Shown: positions 28,663 to 38,301, counted from the stretch's first letter. The stretch is DNA of 64,000 nucleotides from Cyclobacteriaceae bacterium YHN15 (GCA_003797895.1 RKQB01000012.1:1-64000); one strand, 5' to 3'. A program made the numbers and translations. Notes: generated by a model not told the origin, from the letters alone.

Positions 28663-29901
28663 ATGCAAGTCAGACGTAAATTAGTGATTTTAATTTGTAA
28701 CCTCTCGATAGCGATGATGTCGGTGACTACTTTGGGAATCGCTCAGGGGATGCAATTGCCTGTTGCGGAAAATCCCAGTCCATTGGATAAAATCGGAAAT
28801 GAGGAATCCACCTATTTACTCTTGGACAAAAGCTTGCAGTTTAGGATAACGGAGACAGTCAACGCCCTGTATAATTTTGAATTTGAAAAAGCAGAACGGG
28901 GATTTCTAGTCATGCAATACCAGTACCCGGAACACCCCCTACCTTATTTTTTAATGGGATTGAGTACTTGGTGGAAAATTGCACCTGATATAGAAAACAA
29001 AAAATTAGATGACCTATTTCTCAATCAAATGGAAGTGGTCATCGACAAAGCCAAAAAGTTGCTTGATGATGATCCTGGAAACAAGGAAGCCGCATTTTTC
29101 CTGGCAGGAGCATACGGCTTTCAGGGAAGGTTGCTCAGTGAGAGGAAAAGTTGGACAAAGGCTACTTTTGCAGGGAAAAATGCCCTGAAATATTTGAACC
29201 TTAGCAGGGGAGAGGATGAGCTGAATCCTGAATTGTTGCTTGGAGATGCCTTGTTCAATTATTTTTCCGTTTGGATTCCGGAAAATTACCCCATTTTAAA
29301 ACCGGTTGTGGCTTTTTTCCCTAAAGGAGATAAGGAATTGGGGCTAAGACAATTAGAAGATGTGGCCCAGAATGCATTTTATGCCAGAGTTGAAGCGCAA
29401 TATTTCCTGTTTAGGTTATATGCATCCGAAGAAAAACAACCCTATAAAGCTTTAGCTATCACAGATTATTTGCATTCCAAATTTCCGAATAATCCTTACT
29501 TTCATCGCTCATATGCCCGTCACTTATATACGGTGGGAAGAATGACAGAATCAAAGGAGCAAAGTGAAGAAATATTGGAGAGAATTGAGGCAAAATGGAC
29601 CGGTTATGAGGCTAATTCAGGGAGATATGCAGCCTTTTATCTCGCCCAATACCATGAAAGGGTAAATGAGAGGGCCCTGGCCAAGAAATATTATCTCCAG
29701 ACCTTATCATACGGCGAAGAATCTGAAAGTCAGGAAAGCGGTTATTACCTGTATTCCCTGATTGCATTGGGGAAAATGGCCAACGAGGATAAGGAAAAAG
29801 CAAAAGCCAAAGAATATTTCAATCAGGTTAAGAAATACGCAAAAAGAAAACATCCGGCACACAAGGAAGCCAGAGAATATATCAAAAAGAATAAACTTTA
29901 A
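28663..29901 (+). CDS. Exported TPR-containing protein
   Basis: A 412-residue protein with a signal-like N-terminus (VILICNLSIAMMSVTTLGIAQG) and helical repeats. The conserved centre includes LPYFLMGLSTWWKIAPD, AFFLAGAYGFQGRLLSERKSW and LLLGDALFNYFSVWIPENYP, which recur in a Bacteroidota family of TPR-like proteins with no known function. The last 100 residues contain two clearer TPRs and a lysine-rich tail. Likely periplasmic. Function unknown. Confidence 0.75.
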   Translation: MQVRRKLVILICNLSIAMMSVTTLGIAQGMQLPVAENPSPLDKIGNEESTYLLLDKSLQFRITETVNALYNFEFEKAERGFLVMQYQYPEHPLPYFLMGLSTWWKIAPDIENKKLDDLFLNQMEVVIDKAKKLLDDDPGNKEAAFFLAGAYGFQGRLLSERKSWTKATFAGKNALKYLNLSRGEDELNPELLLGDALFNYFSVWIPENYPILKPVVAFFPKGDKELGLRQLEDVAQNAFYARVEAQYFLFRLYASEEKQPYKALAITDYLHSKFPNNPYFHRSYARHLYTVGRMTESKEQSEEILERIEAKWTGYEANSGRYAAFYLAQYHERVNERALAKKYYLQTLSYGEESESQESGYYLYSLIALGKMANEDKEKAKAKEYFNQVKKYAKRKHPAHKEAREYIKKNKL

Positions 29902-30071
29902 ATTTCTTTTTACGTTAAATATTTTTAAAATCAAGAGATAATTTGATTATATTCAGTATATTGAATGGAAACCCATGAAAATATTCTGAAAACTGTATAA
30001 ACGTATAACAATATTTTGAAACCTATTGCGTTTTTTGTTCGCATTTGTTTTAAAATAATATCAAATTATAT

Positions 30072-30079
30072 TACCTTTG
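30072..30079 (+). promoter_or_regulatory. -7 box (TACCTTTG) for the Lrp/AsnC gene
   Basis: TACCTTTG is a perfect TAnnTTTG box 31 bases before the ATG, preceded by AT-rich sequence. Confidence 0.6.
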
Positions 30080-30110
30080 CACCACATAAAATTTTGAAAA
30101 TTCTTCAAAT

Positions 30111-30593
30111 ATGGATAACAGCATAAAAGTGAAATTCGACAAAATTGACCGCAAAATCCTCGAGATTCTACAGGCCAATGCCAAGATAACAAATGCCCAG
30201 CTTTCTAAAGATATTGGATTGTCACCAGCACCTACTTTGGAGCGTGTTAAAAAGTTGGAACAATCAGGTATTATCAAGAGCTATCATGCGAAACTGGATC
30301 CTGAGAAAATCGGTTTGGGAGTCAGTACTTTTGTGTTGGTCAGTTTGATAGGCCACAACAAAGGAAATATTGATGCATTCATGAAGGAGATTAATGGTAT
30401 TCAGGAAGTGATTGAATGTCATCATATTACCGGTACAGGAGATTTTATCCTGAAAATAATTGCCAAAGACATTACTGCCTATCAGAAACTGATGCTTGAA
30501 AAAGTGAGTGAGATCAAGGAGGTAGACTCTATGCAATCCATGGTTATTCTTTCTACCTTTAAGGACAGCAAAGTATTGCCTATCCCCGCATAA
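30111..30593 (+). CDS. Lrp/AsnC family transcriptional regulator
   Basis: A 160-residue regulator with an N-terminal winged helix-turn-helix (KIDRKILEILQANAKITNAQLSKDIGLS, residues about 9-36, then LERVKKLEQSGIIK) and a C-terminal RAM/ligand-binding domain containing VIECHHITGTGDFILKI. It should respond to amino acids or related metabolites and act as an oligomer. It is monocistronic: own promoter in front and a terminator before the Nudix gene. The regulated genes cannot be inferred from position. Confidence 0.93.
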   Translation: MDNSIKVKFDKIDRKILEILQANAKITNAQLSKDIGLSPAPTLERVKKLEQSGIIKSYHAKLDPEKIGLGVSTFVLVSLIGHNKGNIDAFMKEINGIQEVIECHHITGTGDFILKIIAKDITAYQKLMLEKVSEIKEVDSMQSMVILSTFKDSKVLPIPA

Positions 30594-30614
30594 TTAATAA
30601 AATAAGGAATTGAT

Positions 30615-30643
30615 AGAGGGTGGCTGTTTGTCACCCTTTTTTT
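30615..30643 (+). terminator. Rho-independent terminator after the Lrp/AsnC gene
   Basis: GGGTG pairs with CACCC around a 9-base loop and is followed by seven T residues, between the Lrp/AsnC stop and the Nudix start. Confidence 0.75.
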
Positions 30644-30651
30644 ATGCCATT

Positions 30652-31191
30652 ATGAAAAATCCCTGGAAAACTATAACAAGGAAGAAGATTTATGAAAATC
30701 CCTGGATCAGCCTGGAAGAACACGATGTAATCATTCCATCTGGTAAAAAGGGCATCTATGGTAAGATTTTTTTCAAGAACAGAGGTCTCGGAATTATTCC
30801 CCTGGATCAAGAGGGAAATACCTGGTTAGTAGGTCAATATAGGTATACTTTGGATGAATATTCGTGGGAAATACCTATGGGTGGGGGACCTCTTGGTCAG
30901 GATATTTTGGAATCTGCCAAGAGAGAGCTTAAAGAAGAAACTGGCCTTATTGCCAAAAAATGGGAAAAAATCATGAGAATACATACCTCCAATTCAGTAA
31001 CCGATGAGGAGGGTTTTGTTTTTTTGGCAGAAGACCTGACTCAGGGAGAAACTGAATTTGAAGAGACAGAACAATTACAAATTCTTAAATTGCCCTTTAC
31101 CGAGGCAATTCAAAAGGTTATGGATGGTGAAATTACCGACGCAATCAGCATTGCAGGATTATTGAAAGTAGCCCGGTTAAAGAATTTATAA
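30652..31191 (+). CDS. Nudix hydrolase (ADP-ribose pyrophosphatase-like)
   Basis: A 179-residue Nudix enzyme resembling ADP-ribose/NDP-sugar pyrophosphatases. The Nudix box spans GGGPLG to AKRELKEETGL; the core metal-binding RELxEE residues are intact. The Glu that usually follows the box's first glycine stretch is Gln (GGGPLGQDI). The start chosen is the ATG at 30652 (MKNPWKTI), because the sequence upstream is the terminator of the Lrp/AsnC gene. It is 22 bases from the MATE gene and could be co-transcribed with it. Confidence 0.88.
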   Translation: MKNPWKTITRKKIYENPWISLEEHDVIIPSGKKGIYGKIFFKNRGLGIIPLDQEGNTWLVGQYRYTLDEYSWEIPMGGGPLGQDILESAKRELKEETGLIAKKWEKIMRIHTSNSVTDEEGFVFLAEDLTQGETEFEETEQLQILKLPFTEAIQKVMDGEITDAISIAGLLKVARLKNL

Positions 31192-31213
31192 ACCTCATTG
31201 ATCTGCTTTGATA

Positions 31214-32578
31214 ATGATTAGCAATTTTAAGGACAATTTTTCTAAGACTTTCTCCCTGGCATTCCCTGTCATGCTCAGTCAACTTGGGCAGGTTTTGGTA
31301 GGAGTAGCAGACAGTATGATGGTGGGCAGATTGGGAGCGGAACCTTTGGCTGCGGCATCCCTGGCCAATAGTATCTTTTTTGTAGTATTAATGTTTGGGA
31401 TAGGGGTCTCAATGGCCATCACCCCTTTAGTGGCGATGGCAGATGGAAAAAATAACCCGAAAAGGATATCCAGGTTATTTAACCATGGGTTTATTATCAA
31501 TATGGCTTCAGGGACAATGCTGTTCCTGTTGATTGTACTTTCCTCACCCTTGCTTCACCATCTCAACCAACCGGAGCAAGTTGTCGTACTCTCAATTCCA
31601 TATTTGGCCATCATCACTTTTTCATTATTGCCATTTATGCTTTTTCAAACTTTCAAGCAATTTGCAGAAGGGCTTTCCCAAACCAAACAGGCCATGTATA
31701 TTACCTTGATATGCAATGCCATTAACGTTTTTTTAAACTGGGTCATGATTTATGGAAATTTGGGTTTTCCTGCCTTGGGATTAAATGGCGCAGGCTGGGC
31801 AACCTTGATTTCCAGGGTTTTGATGGGCGTTTTTATGTTGTATTATATCATTAAATCCAAACGGTATATTCCTTATAATATCAGCTTTAGGGTCGGAAGT
31901 TTGAGTTTTCCAATGCTTACCAAAATGCTGAAAATAGGTGTACCGACCGGCTTCCAGTTTATTTTTGAAGTAGGGGCATTCAGTGCGGCTGCCATCATGA
32001 TGGGTTGGATAGGGGTTACCGCTTTGGCGGCGCATCAGATTGCCATTAACCTGGCATCCATAAGTTATATGATGGCCTCTGGTTTATCTACTGCCGCGAT
32101 GATCAGGGTTGGCAATCAATTGGGCAGAAATGATATCCGAACTTTGAGGGAAGCAGGTTTTACTACATTTATCATGGTTGCCATATTTATGAGTGCTACT
32201 GCCTTGATTTTCATTTTATTCAGGGAATTTTTACCATCCTTGTATATAGATGACCTGGATGTGATCAAGATGAGCGCCACATTATTGGTCATAGCCGGAT
32301 TATTCCAGTTATCAGATGGGATTCAGGTTGTAGGACTCGGTGCATTGCGGGGTATGGCAGATGTTCGGGTGCCAACGATTGTGACATTGGTTGCCTATTG
32401 GATCATAGGTCTTCCATTGGGTTATGTATTTGGATTTATTCTTGGCATGAATGAGGTAGGTATCTGGTATGGCCTTTTGATTGGGCTGACCGTCACGGGG
32501 GTATTGCTGCTTTTCAGATTCCATACGCTGAGCGCAAAGTTGTTGAAACAAAAAAATTCTACTATATCGGCGGTATAG
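31214..32578 (+). CDS. MATE-family multidrug efflux transporter
   Basis: A 454-residue inner-membrane protein with 12 hydrophobic helices in two homologous halves. Family segments include FPVMLSQLGQVLVGVADSMMVG at the start, PLVAMADGKNNPKRI, and the second-half counterpart GFQFIFEVGAFSAAAIMMGWIG, AAHQIAINLASISYM and QVVGLGALRGMADVRVPT. These are typical of NorM/DinF-like Na+ or H+ coupled exporters of cationic drugs. The ATG at 31214 is preferred over the in-frame TTG at 31208. Confidence 0.93.
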   Translation: MISNFKDNFSKTFSLAFPVMLSQLGQVLVGVADSMMVGRLGAEPLAAASLANSIFFVVLMFGIGVSMAITPLVAMADGKNNPKRISRLFNHGFIINMASGTMLFLLIVLSSPLLHHLNQPEQVVVLSIPYLAIITFSLLPFMLFQTFKQFAEGLSQTKQAMYITLICNAINVFLNWVMIYGNLGFPALGLNGAGWATLISRVLMGVFMLYYIIKSKRYIPYNISFRVGSLSFPMLTKMLKIGVPTGFQFIFEVGAFSAAAIMMGWIGVTALAAHQIAINLASISYMMASGLSTAAMIRVGNQLGRNDIRTLREAGFTTFIMVAIFMSATALIFILFREFLPSLYIDDLDVIKMSATLLVIAGLFQLSDGIQVVGLGALRGMADVRVPTIVTLVAYWIIGLPLGYVFGFILGMNEVGIWYGLLIGLTVTGVLLLFRFHTLSAKLLKQKNSTISAV

Positions 32579-32648
32579 TTTATCTTTTTATTTCTGTTTT
32601 TCTTTTCTATTTTCCCCAATCTTTTTATCCAATCAAAATAGCTTAAAT

Positions 32649-34001
32649 ATGAATAAAGTAATAATAATCTTGCTTTCGGCAATTCTTTTGGTCCAAACAG
32701 GTATGGCCCAGGAGTTTCATGTTTTGACCCAAAGGCAACAAGCTGAAGTAATTGATCAATGGCTTGAAGAAAGGATCCAAACCATTCTTCCAGAACTGAT
32801 GGATAGGGCAGGGATAGATATGTGGGTGATTATTTCCAGGGAATATAATGAAGACCCGGTAATAAGAACTTTTCTTCCAGGGACCTGGCATGCCGCAAGG
32901 AGAAGGACCATGCTGCTGATGTATAAGGCGCCGAATGCCAAGGAGGTGGAAACATTGGCTGTGGCCAGGTATGATGTGGGAAAATCTTTTAAAAAAGCCT
33001 GGGATCCTGATATGGAGCCTGACCAATGGAAGCGTCTGACAGAACTTATTGTAGAAAAAAATCCCAAAAAAATCGGCCTGAACATCGCCAAGGACTTTGG
33101 TCATGCGGATGGCTTGAATGTAACTGAATACAATACCCTTAAAGAATATCTTCCTGTCAGTTTTCATGACAGGATTACCTCAGCCCAAAATCTGGCTGTA
33201 GGATGGTTGGAAACAAGAATTCCATCTGAAATGGCAGCGTATAGACATATTCAGGCGATTGCCAACAATATCATTTCAGATGGATTATCTGAAAAAGTAA
33301 TAACTCCTGGGGTGACCACCACAGAGGATGTACAGTGGTGGTACCGAGAAAGGATCAAAGAACTGAAGTTGGACACCTGGTTTCATCCAAGCGTGGATAT
33401 TCAGAGACCTGATCCCGGATCCAAAGAACATGAGCGCTCATTTGCAGTCAAATCAGAATCCGAGGTGATTATGCCAGGGGATATGCTGCATATAGATTTT
33501 GGAATCTCTTATCTGAGATTAAATACCGATACCCAACAACTGGCTTATGTCCTGAAACCGGGAGAAAATGATGTGCCCCAATACCTGAAAGATGCAATGA
33601 AAGTAGGAAATAGGCTTCAGGATATCCTGACTTCCAATTTTGTTACCGGAAGAACAGGTAATCAGATTTTGAGGGAATCATTAAAAACCATGACCCAGGA
33701 GGGAATCAGAGGAAGTATCTATTCCCATCCATTGGGAACCCATGGGCATGCTTCCGGACCGACCATAGGGATGTGGGATAATCAGGGAGATACGCCCGGA
33801 GCAGGGGATTATTCATTGTTTCCCAATACCATTTATGCCATTGAGTTGAATGCGGTGGTTTTTGTGAAAGAATGGAACAAAGATGTAAGGATAATGTTGG
33901 AAGAAGGCGCCTTCTTTGACGGAGAGAAAGTAACGTATCTCAATGGAAGGCAGCGTGAATTTATGATTATTCCCAGAAAGCAGGATTATCTGAAAAATTG
34001 A
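32649..34001 (+). CDS. Secreted M24-family (Xaa-Pro aminopeptidase-like) metallopeptidase
   Basis: A 450-residue exported protein (signal peptide cleaved near VQTGMAQE) with an N-terminal creatinase-type domain and a C-terminal pita-bread fold. Metal-ligand positions can be followed: HIDFG and TDTQQ (two Asp), SHPLGTHGHASGPTIG (His), IELN and LEEGAFF (two Glu). It is therefore probably catalytic, with a proline peptidase or related activity in the periplasm. It is followed by a hairpin at 34030 and then by a long repeat region. Confidence 0.9.
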   Translation: MNKVIIILLSAILLVQTGMAQEFHVLTQRQQAEVIDQWLEERIQTILPELMDRAGIDMWVIISREYNEDPVIRTFLPGTWHAARRRTMLLMYKAPNAKEVETLAVARYDVGKSFKKAWDPDMEPDQWKRLTELIVEKNPKKIGLNIAKDFGHADGLNVTEYNTLKEYLPVSFHDRITSAQNLAVGWLETRIPSEMAAYRHIQAIANNIISDGLSEKVITPGVTTTEDVQWWYRERIKELKLDTWFHPSVDIQRPDPGSKEHERSFAVKSESEVIMPGDMLHIDFGISYLRLNTDTQQLAYVLKPGENDVPQYLKDAMKVGNRLQDILTSNFVTGRTGNQILRESLKTMTQEGIRGSIYSHPLGTHGHASGPTIGMWDNQGDTPGAGDYSLFPNTIYAIELNAVVFVKEWNKDVRIMLEEGAFFDGEKVTYLNGRQREFMIIPRKQDYLKN

Positions 34002-34029
34002 AAAACCCAGACCGGAGATTTTTAAAATA

Positions 34030-34059
34030 GAAAGGCGCAGGGTTCAAGCTGCGCCTTTC
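34030..34059. terminator. GC-rich hairpin, terminator-like
   Basis: GAAAGGCGCAG pairs with CTGCGCCTTTC around an 8-base loop. On the plus strand no T-run follows; on the minus strand CTATTTTAAAAA follows, so it may end minus-strand transcripts from the repeat arm. Its partner at 46048-46077 has a different but equally paired stem. Confidence 0.6.
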
Positions 34060-34342
34060 ATAAAAAAATAATAATAAGTCACCCAAAAAATCATTGTATG
34101 CCATTTGACTTTTGTTGGGTTTTATATTAAAAAATCAAATGATTGATGTATTGAAATTAGGAAAGGAAAACTTTTTGGCCAAAGTATAAACGGATAAGTG
34201 TTGAAATTTATAGGGTTGGAAATAGTAAGGGGATTACATTGAAAAGTTTTTAAAATTTTGCACTTAGGATTATAAATTTTGAAAAAGGAATCTGCGACTG
34301 GTTCAAGACTTGAACCAGTCTGGATACTTTCTTTTACTCCCA

Positions 34343-34413
34343 CCTTTCTTATCGCCGGCGAATGCATCCATGCTCCGGATGCGCGTACATCGCCGGCTCT
34401 GGAACCGGGCTGA
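34343..34413 (-). repeat. 71-nt nested-hairpin repeat, copy 1
   Basis: Reverse-complement copy of the elements at 45640 and 56899, all 71 nt long. Outer stem CGCCGGCGA/TCGCCGGC and inner stem GCATCC/GGATGC are both intact. Confidence 0.8.
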
Positions 34414-34882
34414 GAATTTTTTTACCCAGGCCTTTGTGCCTTTGGCACTGCTGCCTGGGCTATGTTATCCAGGGCCTTCAGCCCTCTGACTGGTTTAAGA
34501 TTCTGACTGGTTCAAGTCTCTGACTTGGACCCCCTTATTGCAGTCTCTTGACTGCTTCCTCCAATCTTATAAAAAAAAAATAAACCACATAGAAACAATA
34601 GAGCAGATAGAAAAGGGAGCCTCAAACGCCCCATATCCGTTCAAATGTCTCCCATTACGGGACAAATTGTTCTCTATGTTCACTCTGTGACTATGTGGTA
34701 AAAAAAGAAAAACCTCTATGGTTCAGTACTTAGTCCTATCGTGGTCAACATTAAAAAGCGGAGCTTTTCTTGGTGCCCTCTGATTCTCTATGGTCAAAAA
34801 AATCCCCCGCTGTCCTGATTCTCAAGAAGCTGGAGCAGTTCAATGTTACAGAAATGCTGCTTCCGAAGTAGCAATTGATCGG

Positions 34883-34978
34883 TTGAGATTGCCACGGCGC
34901 TTTCCAATTCTGTTTGTATCTAAATCTATAAACTATTCTTTTCTATATACTTTCTCGATAGCGCCTCGCAATGACGTA
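34883..34978 (-). repeat. 96-nt repeat element, copy 1
   Basis: Minus-strand copy: begins TACGTCATTGCGAGGCGC and ends GCGCCGTGGCAATCTCAA on that strand. Exactly 96 nt like the other nine copies. Confidence 0.85.
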
Positions 34979-35051
34979 AGATGACTGGTTCAAGCCTCCG
35001 ATCCGCCACGGCCACAGGCCTGGACTTTGGATTTTTGTAATTAATTATTGA

Positions 35052-36263
35052 TCACTGTTCATTTGAAATCTGATTTTCCGGTTGGTCCGGTGGAACCAAA
35101 TAAACCTGCTGTTTAGGCAAGGTGAACAGGTAGAAAAAAGCAATCATAGAGGTAACCGCCCCAATGGAAAAAACCAAAGGAAAATTCTCTGTCTTATTGG
35201 CGAAGATATAACCCGATACCAAAGCACCGATTCCTATTCCGGCTTCCAAAGCAATATACATGGTAGCCAATGCCCTTCCTCTGAAGGCATCCAAAGATAA
35301 ATCTATCGTCCAAGCTGAGATGGTAGGGGAGTTCATGCCTACCGAACAACCAAAGATTACACCTCCAAAAAGGAGCATAAACTTGGTCTGGGCAAAAGCA
35401 ATAATCACCATGGCAATGGCCATGGAGAGGGTTGCCCCTTTCATCACAGGAATCCTGCCATATTTATCAGATGTTTTCCCGGCAATAATTCGGATTCCCA
35501 AAGAAGACAAGGTAAAGACGGCAAAAAACAATCCTTTATTGTTAATCCCCAGATATTCAGAATAATCCGGAATTATAGTTAACACTGTACCAAAAGAAAA
35601 CACTGTTAAAAGAAGCACAAGAGAAGGTTTGATCACCCTTTTTTCTATGATTTCGTAGCGGTGAAGCCTGAAATGTCCCCTGTTTAATTTTTCAGCATCT
35701 TTGACCGTTTCTTTCAACCGGATGATGACCAAAATGGATAAAATGGATACAAATGCCGAAGCATAAAACAAGGGTTCTATTCCCCAAAACTGCCCAATGT
35801 AACCCCCAATAGCCGGTCCTGCAGCCATTCCCAAGGAGCCAAATAAAGATTGGAGGCCCATCGCCTCACCGCGTTTGTTGAAGGGAACTATATCCGCAAC
35901 ATAGGCCGACACACCCGTGGGCGTAAAGCCTGTTGAAAATCCATGGGCAAATCTTAGAAACAGGAAACCTGCCACTGAAGTGATTACCGGATAAAGTAAA
36001 CTCACGACAAAACAAATGGCAGCGCCAAATACCATAACCGGAATTCTTCCTATTTTATCTGCCAGCTTTCCACTGAATGGCCTGGATAATCCTGCTGTCA
36101 AAGTAAACAGTGAAATGATCAGGCCTTTATATTCTTCCCCACCGATGGAGGTCAGGTAGGCAGGAAGTTCAGGAATGATCATGTTGAAGCTGGAAAAAAA
36201 TAAAAAGGAGCTCAAACAGAGCAGAAAAAAATTCAACCTAAAGAAAGAGGGAAGGATTTTCAT
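35052..36263 (-). CDS. MFS transporter
   Basis: A 403-residue major facilitator with 12 hydrophobic helices. The loop 2-3 signature GKLADKIGRIPVMVFGA and the repeat in the second half GKTSDKYGRIPVMKGA are both present, along with FAHGFSTGFTPTGVSAYVADI and RGEAMGLQSLFGSLGMAAGPAIGGYIG, which resemble drug/H+ antiporters of the tetracycline-exporter type. Substrate unknown. It is the leftmost of ten consecutive minus-strand genes between the inverted repeat arms. Confidence 0.9.
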   Translation of the reverse strand: MKILPSFFRLNFFLLCLSSFLFFSSFNMIIPELPAYLTSIGGEEYKGLIISLFTLTAGLSRPFSGKLADKIGRIPVMVFGAAICFVVSLLYPVITSVAGFLFLRFAHGFSTGFTPTGVSAYVADIVPFNKRGEAMGLQSLFGSLGMAAGPAIGGYIGQFWGIEPLFYASAFVSILSILVIIRLKETVKDAEKLNRGHFRLHRYEIIEKRVIKPSLVLLLTVFSFGTVLTIIPDYSEYLGINNKGLFFAVFTLSSLGIRIIAGKTSDKYGRIPVMKGATLSMAIAMVIIAFAQTKFMLLFGGVIFGCSVGMNSPTISAWTIDLSLDAFRGRALATMYIALEAGIGIGALVSGYIFANKTENFPLVFSIGAVTSMIAFFYLFTLPKQQVYLVPPDQPENQISNEQ

Positions 36264-36408
36264 TTGGACAAATAAAAGTCAAAAAGAAGTAGTCTCATAA
36301 ACATGACATTCTTTAAACCGGTCAAGCATTTTTGGGTTAACATTTGCTGCTTTGTCCGAAGAATTCACTTTTGTATTTTATGAGTCTACCTCTTTGATTT
36401 AGGTAATT

Positions 36409-37510
36409 TTAATCCTGTTTGGCTTCTTCCTCGCTTTGTGCCAGAAGAAATGCCTTAATAAACTCATTTAACCCTCCATCCAGGACTGACTGTACATCAG
36501 AGGTCTCATAACCTGTTCTGGCGTCTTTTATCAATTTATAGGGATGCAGTACATAATTTCTTATCTGGGATCCAAAGTCAATTCTCATTTTCCCGGATTC
36601 GATTTTTGCCCTTTCTGCATTTCTCTTTTCCATCTCTACCTGATAGAGCCTGGATTTCAACATCTGCATGGCCCTTTCCCGGTTGGCCAATTGGGAACGT
36701 TCCACCTGACAGACTACCACAATGCCGGTTGGCTTGTGGGTCAGCTGCACTTTTGTTTCCACTTTGTTTACATTTTGGCCACCAGCACCCCCTGACCGGG
36801 AAGTGTGGAAATCTATATCTGAAGGATTGATATCAATTTCAATCGTGTCGTCTATCACAGGATAGACATATACCGAAGCAAATGAAGTATGCCTTCTTCC
36901 ATTGGAATCAAAAGGTGAAATTCTTACCAAACGGTGCACGCCGGTTTCTGATTTCAAAAAACCATAGGCCAAAGGTCCGTCAAACTGTAGGGTGACTGAT
37001 TTAATACCGGCAACTTCACCTTCCTGAAGGTCTACCTCAGTTACTTTGTATCCATTTTTTTCTCCCCACATGATGTACATACGCATCAATATGGAGGCCC
37101 AGTCATTACTTTCTGTCCCGCCTGCCCCTGGGTTGATTTCCAACATGGCCGAAAGCTGGTCTTCATCCCCGCTCAACATTTTTTTGAGCTCCAGTTCTTC
37201 TACCTCTTTCAGCCCTTTTTGGTACTCCGCTTTCATTTCCTCGTCAGAAACTTCATCCAATGAATAGAAATCATAAAGCACCTCTAAATCCTGAAGGCTG
37301 GTTTCTACTTTCTCAAAAGATGAAGTCCATGCCTTCCTGGCCTGGATTTGCTTCATGGTTTTCTCTGCTTCTTCCGGGTCGTTCCAAAAATCCGGTTGGG
37401 AAGAAACCGCTTCAAAATCCTCTATTTCTGCTTTCTTCTTATCGTAGTCAAAGATACCTCCTCAAAGCCGAAACGCGGGCTTTCAAGTCTTTCAACTGGT
37501 CTGATGTCAT
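36409..37510 (-). CDS. prfB: Peptide chain release factor 2, expressed by programmed +1 frameshift
   Basis: RF2 terminates translation at UGA and UAA. The gene starts at the ATG at 37510 (MTSDQLKDLKARVS) and meets an in-frame UGA after 20 codons (37448-37450). The sequence AGGAGG TAT CTT TGA C there is the classical RF2 autoregulatory frameshift. A +1 shift at CTT continues with D-Y-D-K-K for 346 more residues, giving about 366, the usual RF2 length. The peptide anticodon SPF (ISPFDSNGRRHTS) and GGQ loop (GGAGGQNVNKVET) are intact. The frame that starts at 37356 is therefore only the C-terminal part. Confidence 0.97.
37447..37462 (-). promoter_or_regulatory. prfB programmed +1 frameshift signal
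   Basis: AGGAGG, then TAT CTT TGA C. The Shine-Dalgarno-like hexamer three bases before the slippery CTT-TGA promotes slippage when RF2 is scarce. The SD is notable because the window otherwise uses few such sites. Confidence 0.96.
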
Positions 37511-37571
37511 AGTAATTTATTTATTTTGAGGTGCAAAATTCGTTAAAATAATCCTCTTTACCTATTTCTTT

Positions 37572-38087
37572 TTATTCCCCATAAAGGATAATAAGCTGGA
37601 TTTTGTTTTTTCCATGGTTTTTGAATTCCCTATACTGCAATTTGGAAACCAAAAAACCGGTAGCGACCATGCCGATCGGCCAACCTATGGTATCACTCAC
37701 CTCTGATAAATTTCCGCTTTGATAAAGACTGTTCACCGAGGTGGCGATCAGAAAAATTATTCCCCCTCCCATGCCCAAAAATCCCAGATTCTTGATGGTA
37801 CTGTTTCTGGGGTCTTTGTTTTTGATATAAATGGACGTAATATCACTAGGTTGTAAAATATTCTCTGTCAATACGATAACTTCAGTGGTGATGTCCACAA
37901 TTTTGTCTGTAATAAAATAATCCAGATCCTTTGACTTATAAGTAAGATCTTCCCCGATTTCAAACTTTAACCGCGACTTTTGATTGCTTCCCCTTTGCAA
38001 GAGCACGAATTTCTGGCCAAACGCCGGTTCCCAAATCCCTGAAAGACAAAAAATAAGGAAAAAGAGTAGACCGGGCTTTATTTTCAT
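37572..38087 (-). CDS. Small secreted/membrane protein of unknown function
   Basis: A 171-residue protein with a signal peptide (LLFFLIFCLSG, cleavage near AFGQ). The mature part starts with a beta-rich region (KFEIGEDLTYKSKDLDYFITDKI, VITEVIVLT-like strands), then a hydrophobic, glycine-rich stretch LGFLGMGGGIIFLIATSV and a second apolar segment GWPIGMVATGFLVSKLQY. It resembles small Bacteroidota envelope proteins that detect or present a short ligand, but I do not recognise a named family. It is a single gene between prfB and ilvE. Confidence 0.7.
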   Translation of the reverse strand: MKIKPGLLFFLIFCLSGIWEPAFGQKFVLLQRGSNQKSRLKFEIGEDLTYKSKDLDYFITDKIVDITTEVIVLTENILQPSDITSIYIKNKDPRNSTIKNLGFLGMGGGIIFLIATSVNSLYQSGNLSEVSDTIGWPIGMVATGFLVSKLQYREFKNHGKNKIQLIILYGE

Positions 38088-38240
38088 TGAACTAAGGATG
38101 ATGTCGGTTTCTTTGAAGATTTGAAACTACTTTGCTTAAACATCAACAGTTTAAAGTGAAATTTAATGAACACATTGAGTCTAATTTTAAATAAAGAGGG
38201 AATTTGCCGGTATGCTTTTCCCGAATCGGGGACATCATCA

Positions 38241-38288
38241 TTTTGATAAGCATCTCTGCTTCTCCTGAAGCAGAGATGCTTATCAAAA
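38241..38288 (-). terminator. Perfect 22-bp inverted repeat, probable ilvE terminator
   Basis: TTTTGATAAGCATCTCTGCTTC and its exact reverse complement are separated by a TCCT loop. It lies just past the ilvE stop codon. The stem is unusually long and only short A/T runs flank it, so it could also be a repeat or an RNA-processing site. Confidence 0.7.
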
Positions 38289-38301
38289 GCAGAATAAACA
38301 G

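Larger units (their letters stand above)
34030..34978. repeat. Left arm of a 0.9-kb imperfect inverted repeat; no gene
   Basis: No convincing gene lies between 34002 and 35051. Most of the stretch is matched in reverse complement by 45163-46077. The matching landmarks are a hairpin (34030-34059), about 190 bases of AT-rich sequence up to 34270, a 71-nt nested hairpin (34343-34413) and a 96-nt element (34883-34978). The middle (34414-34880) is not well conserved and holds a CCACATAG...CTATGTGG inverted pair (34585-34698). The arms flank ten minus-strand genes. Confidence 0.8.
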
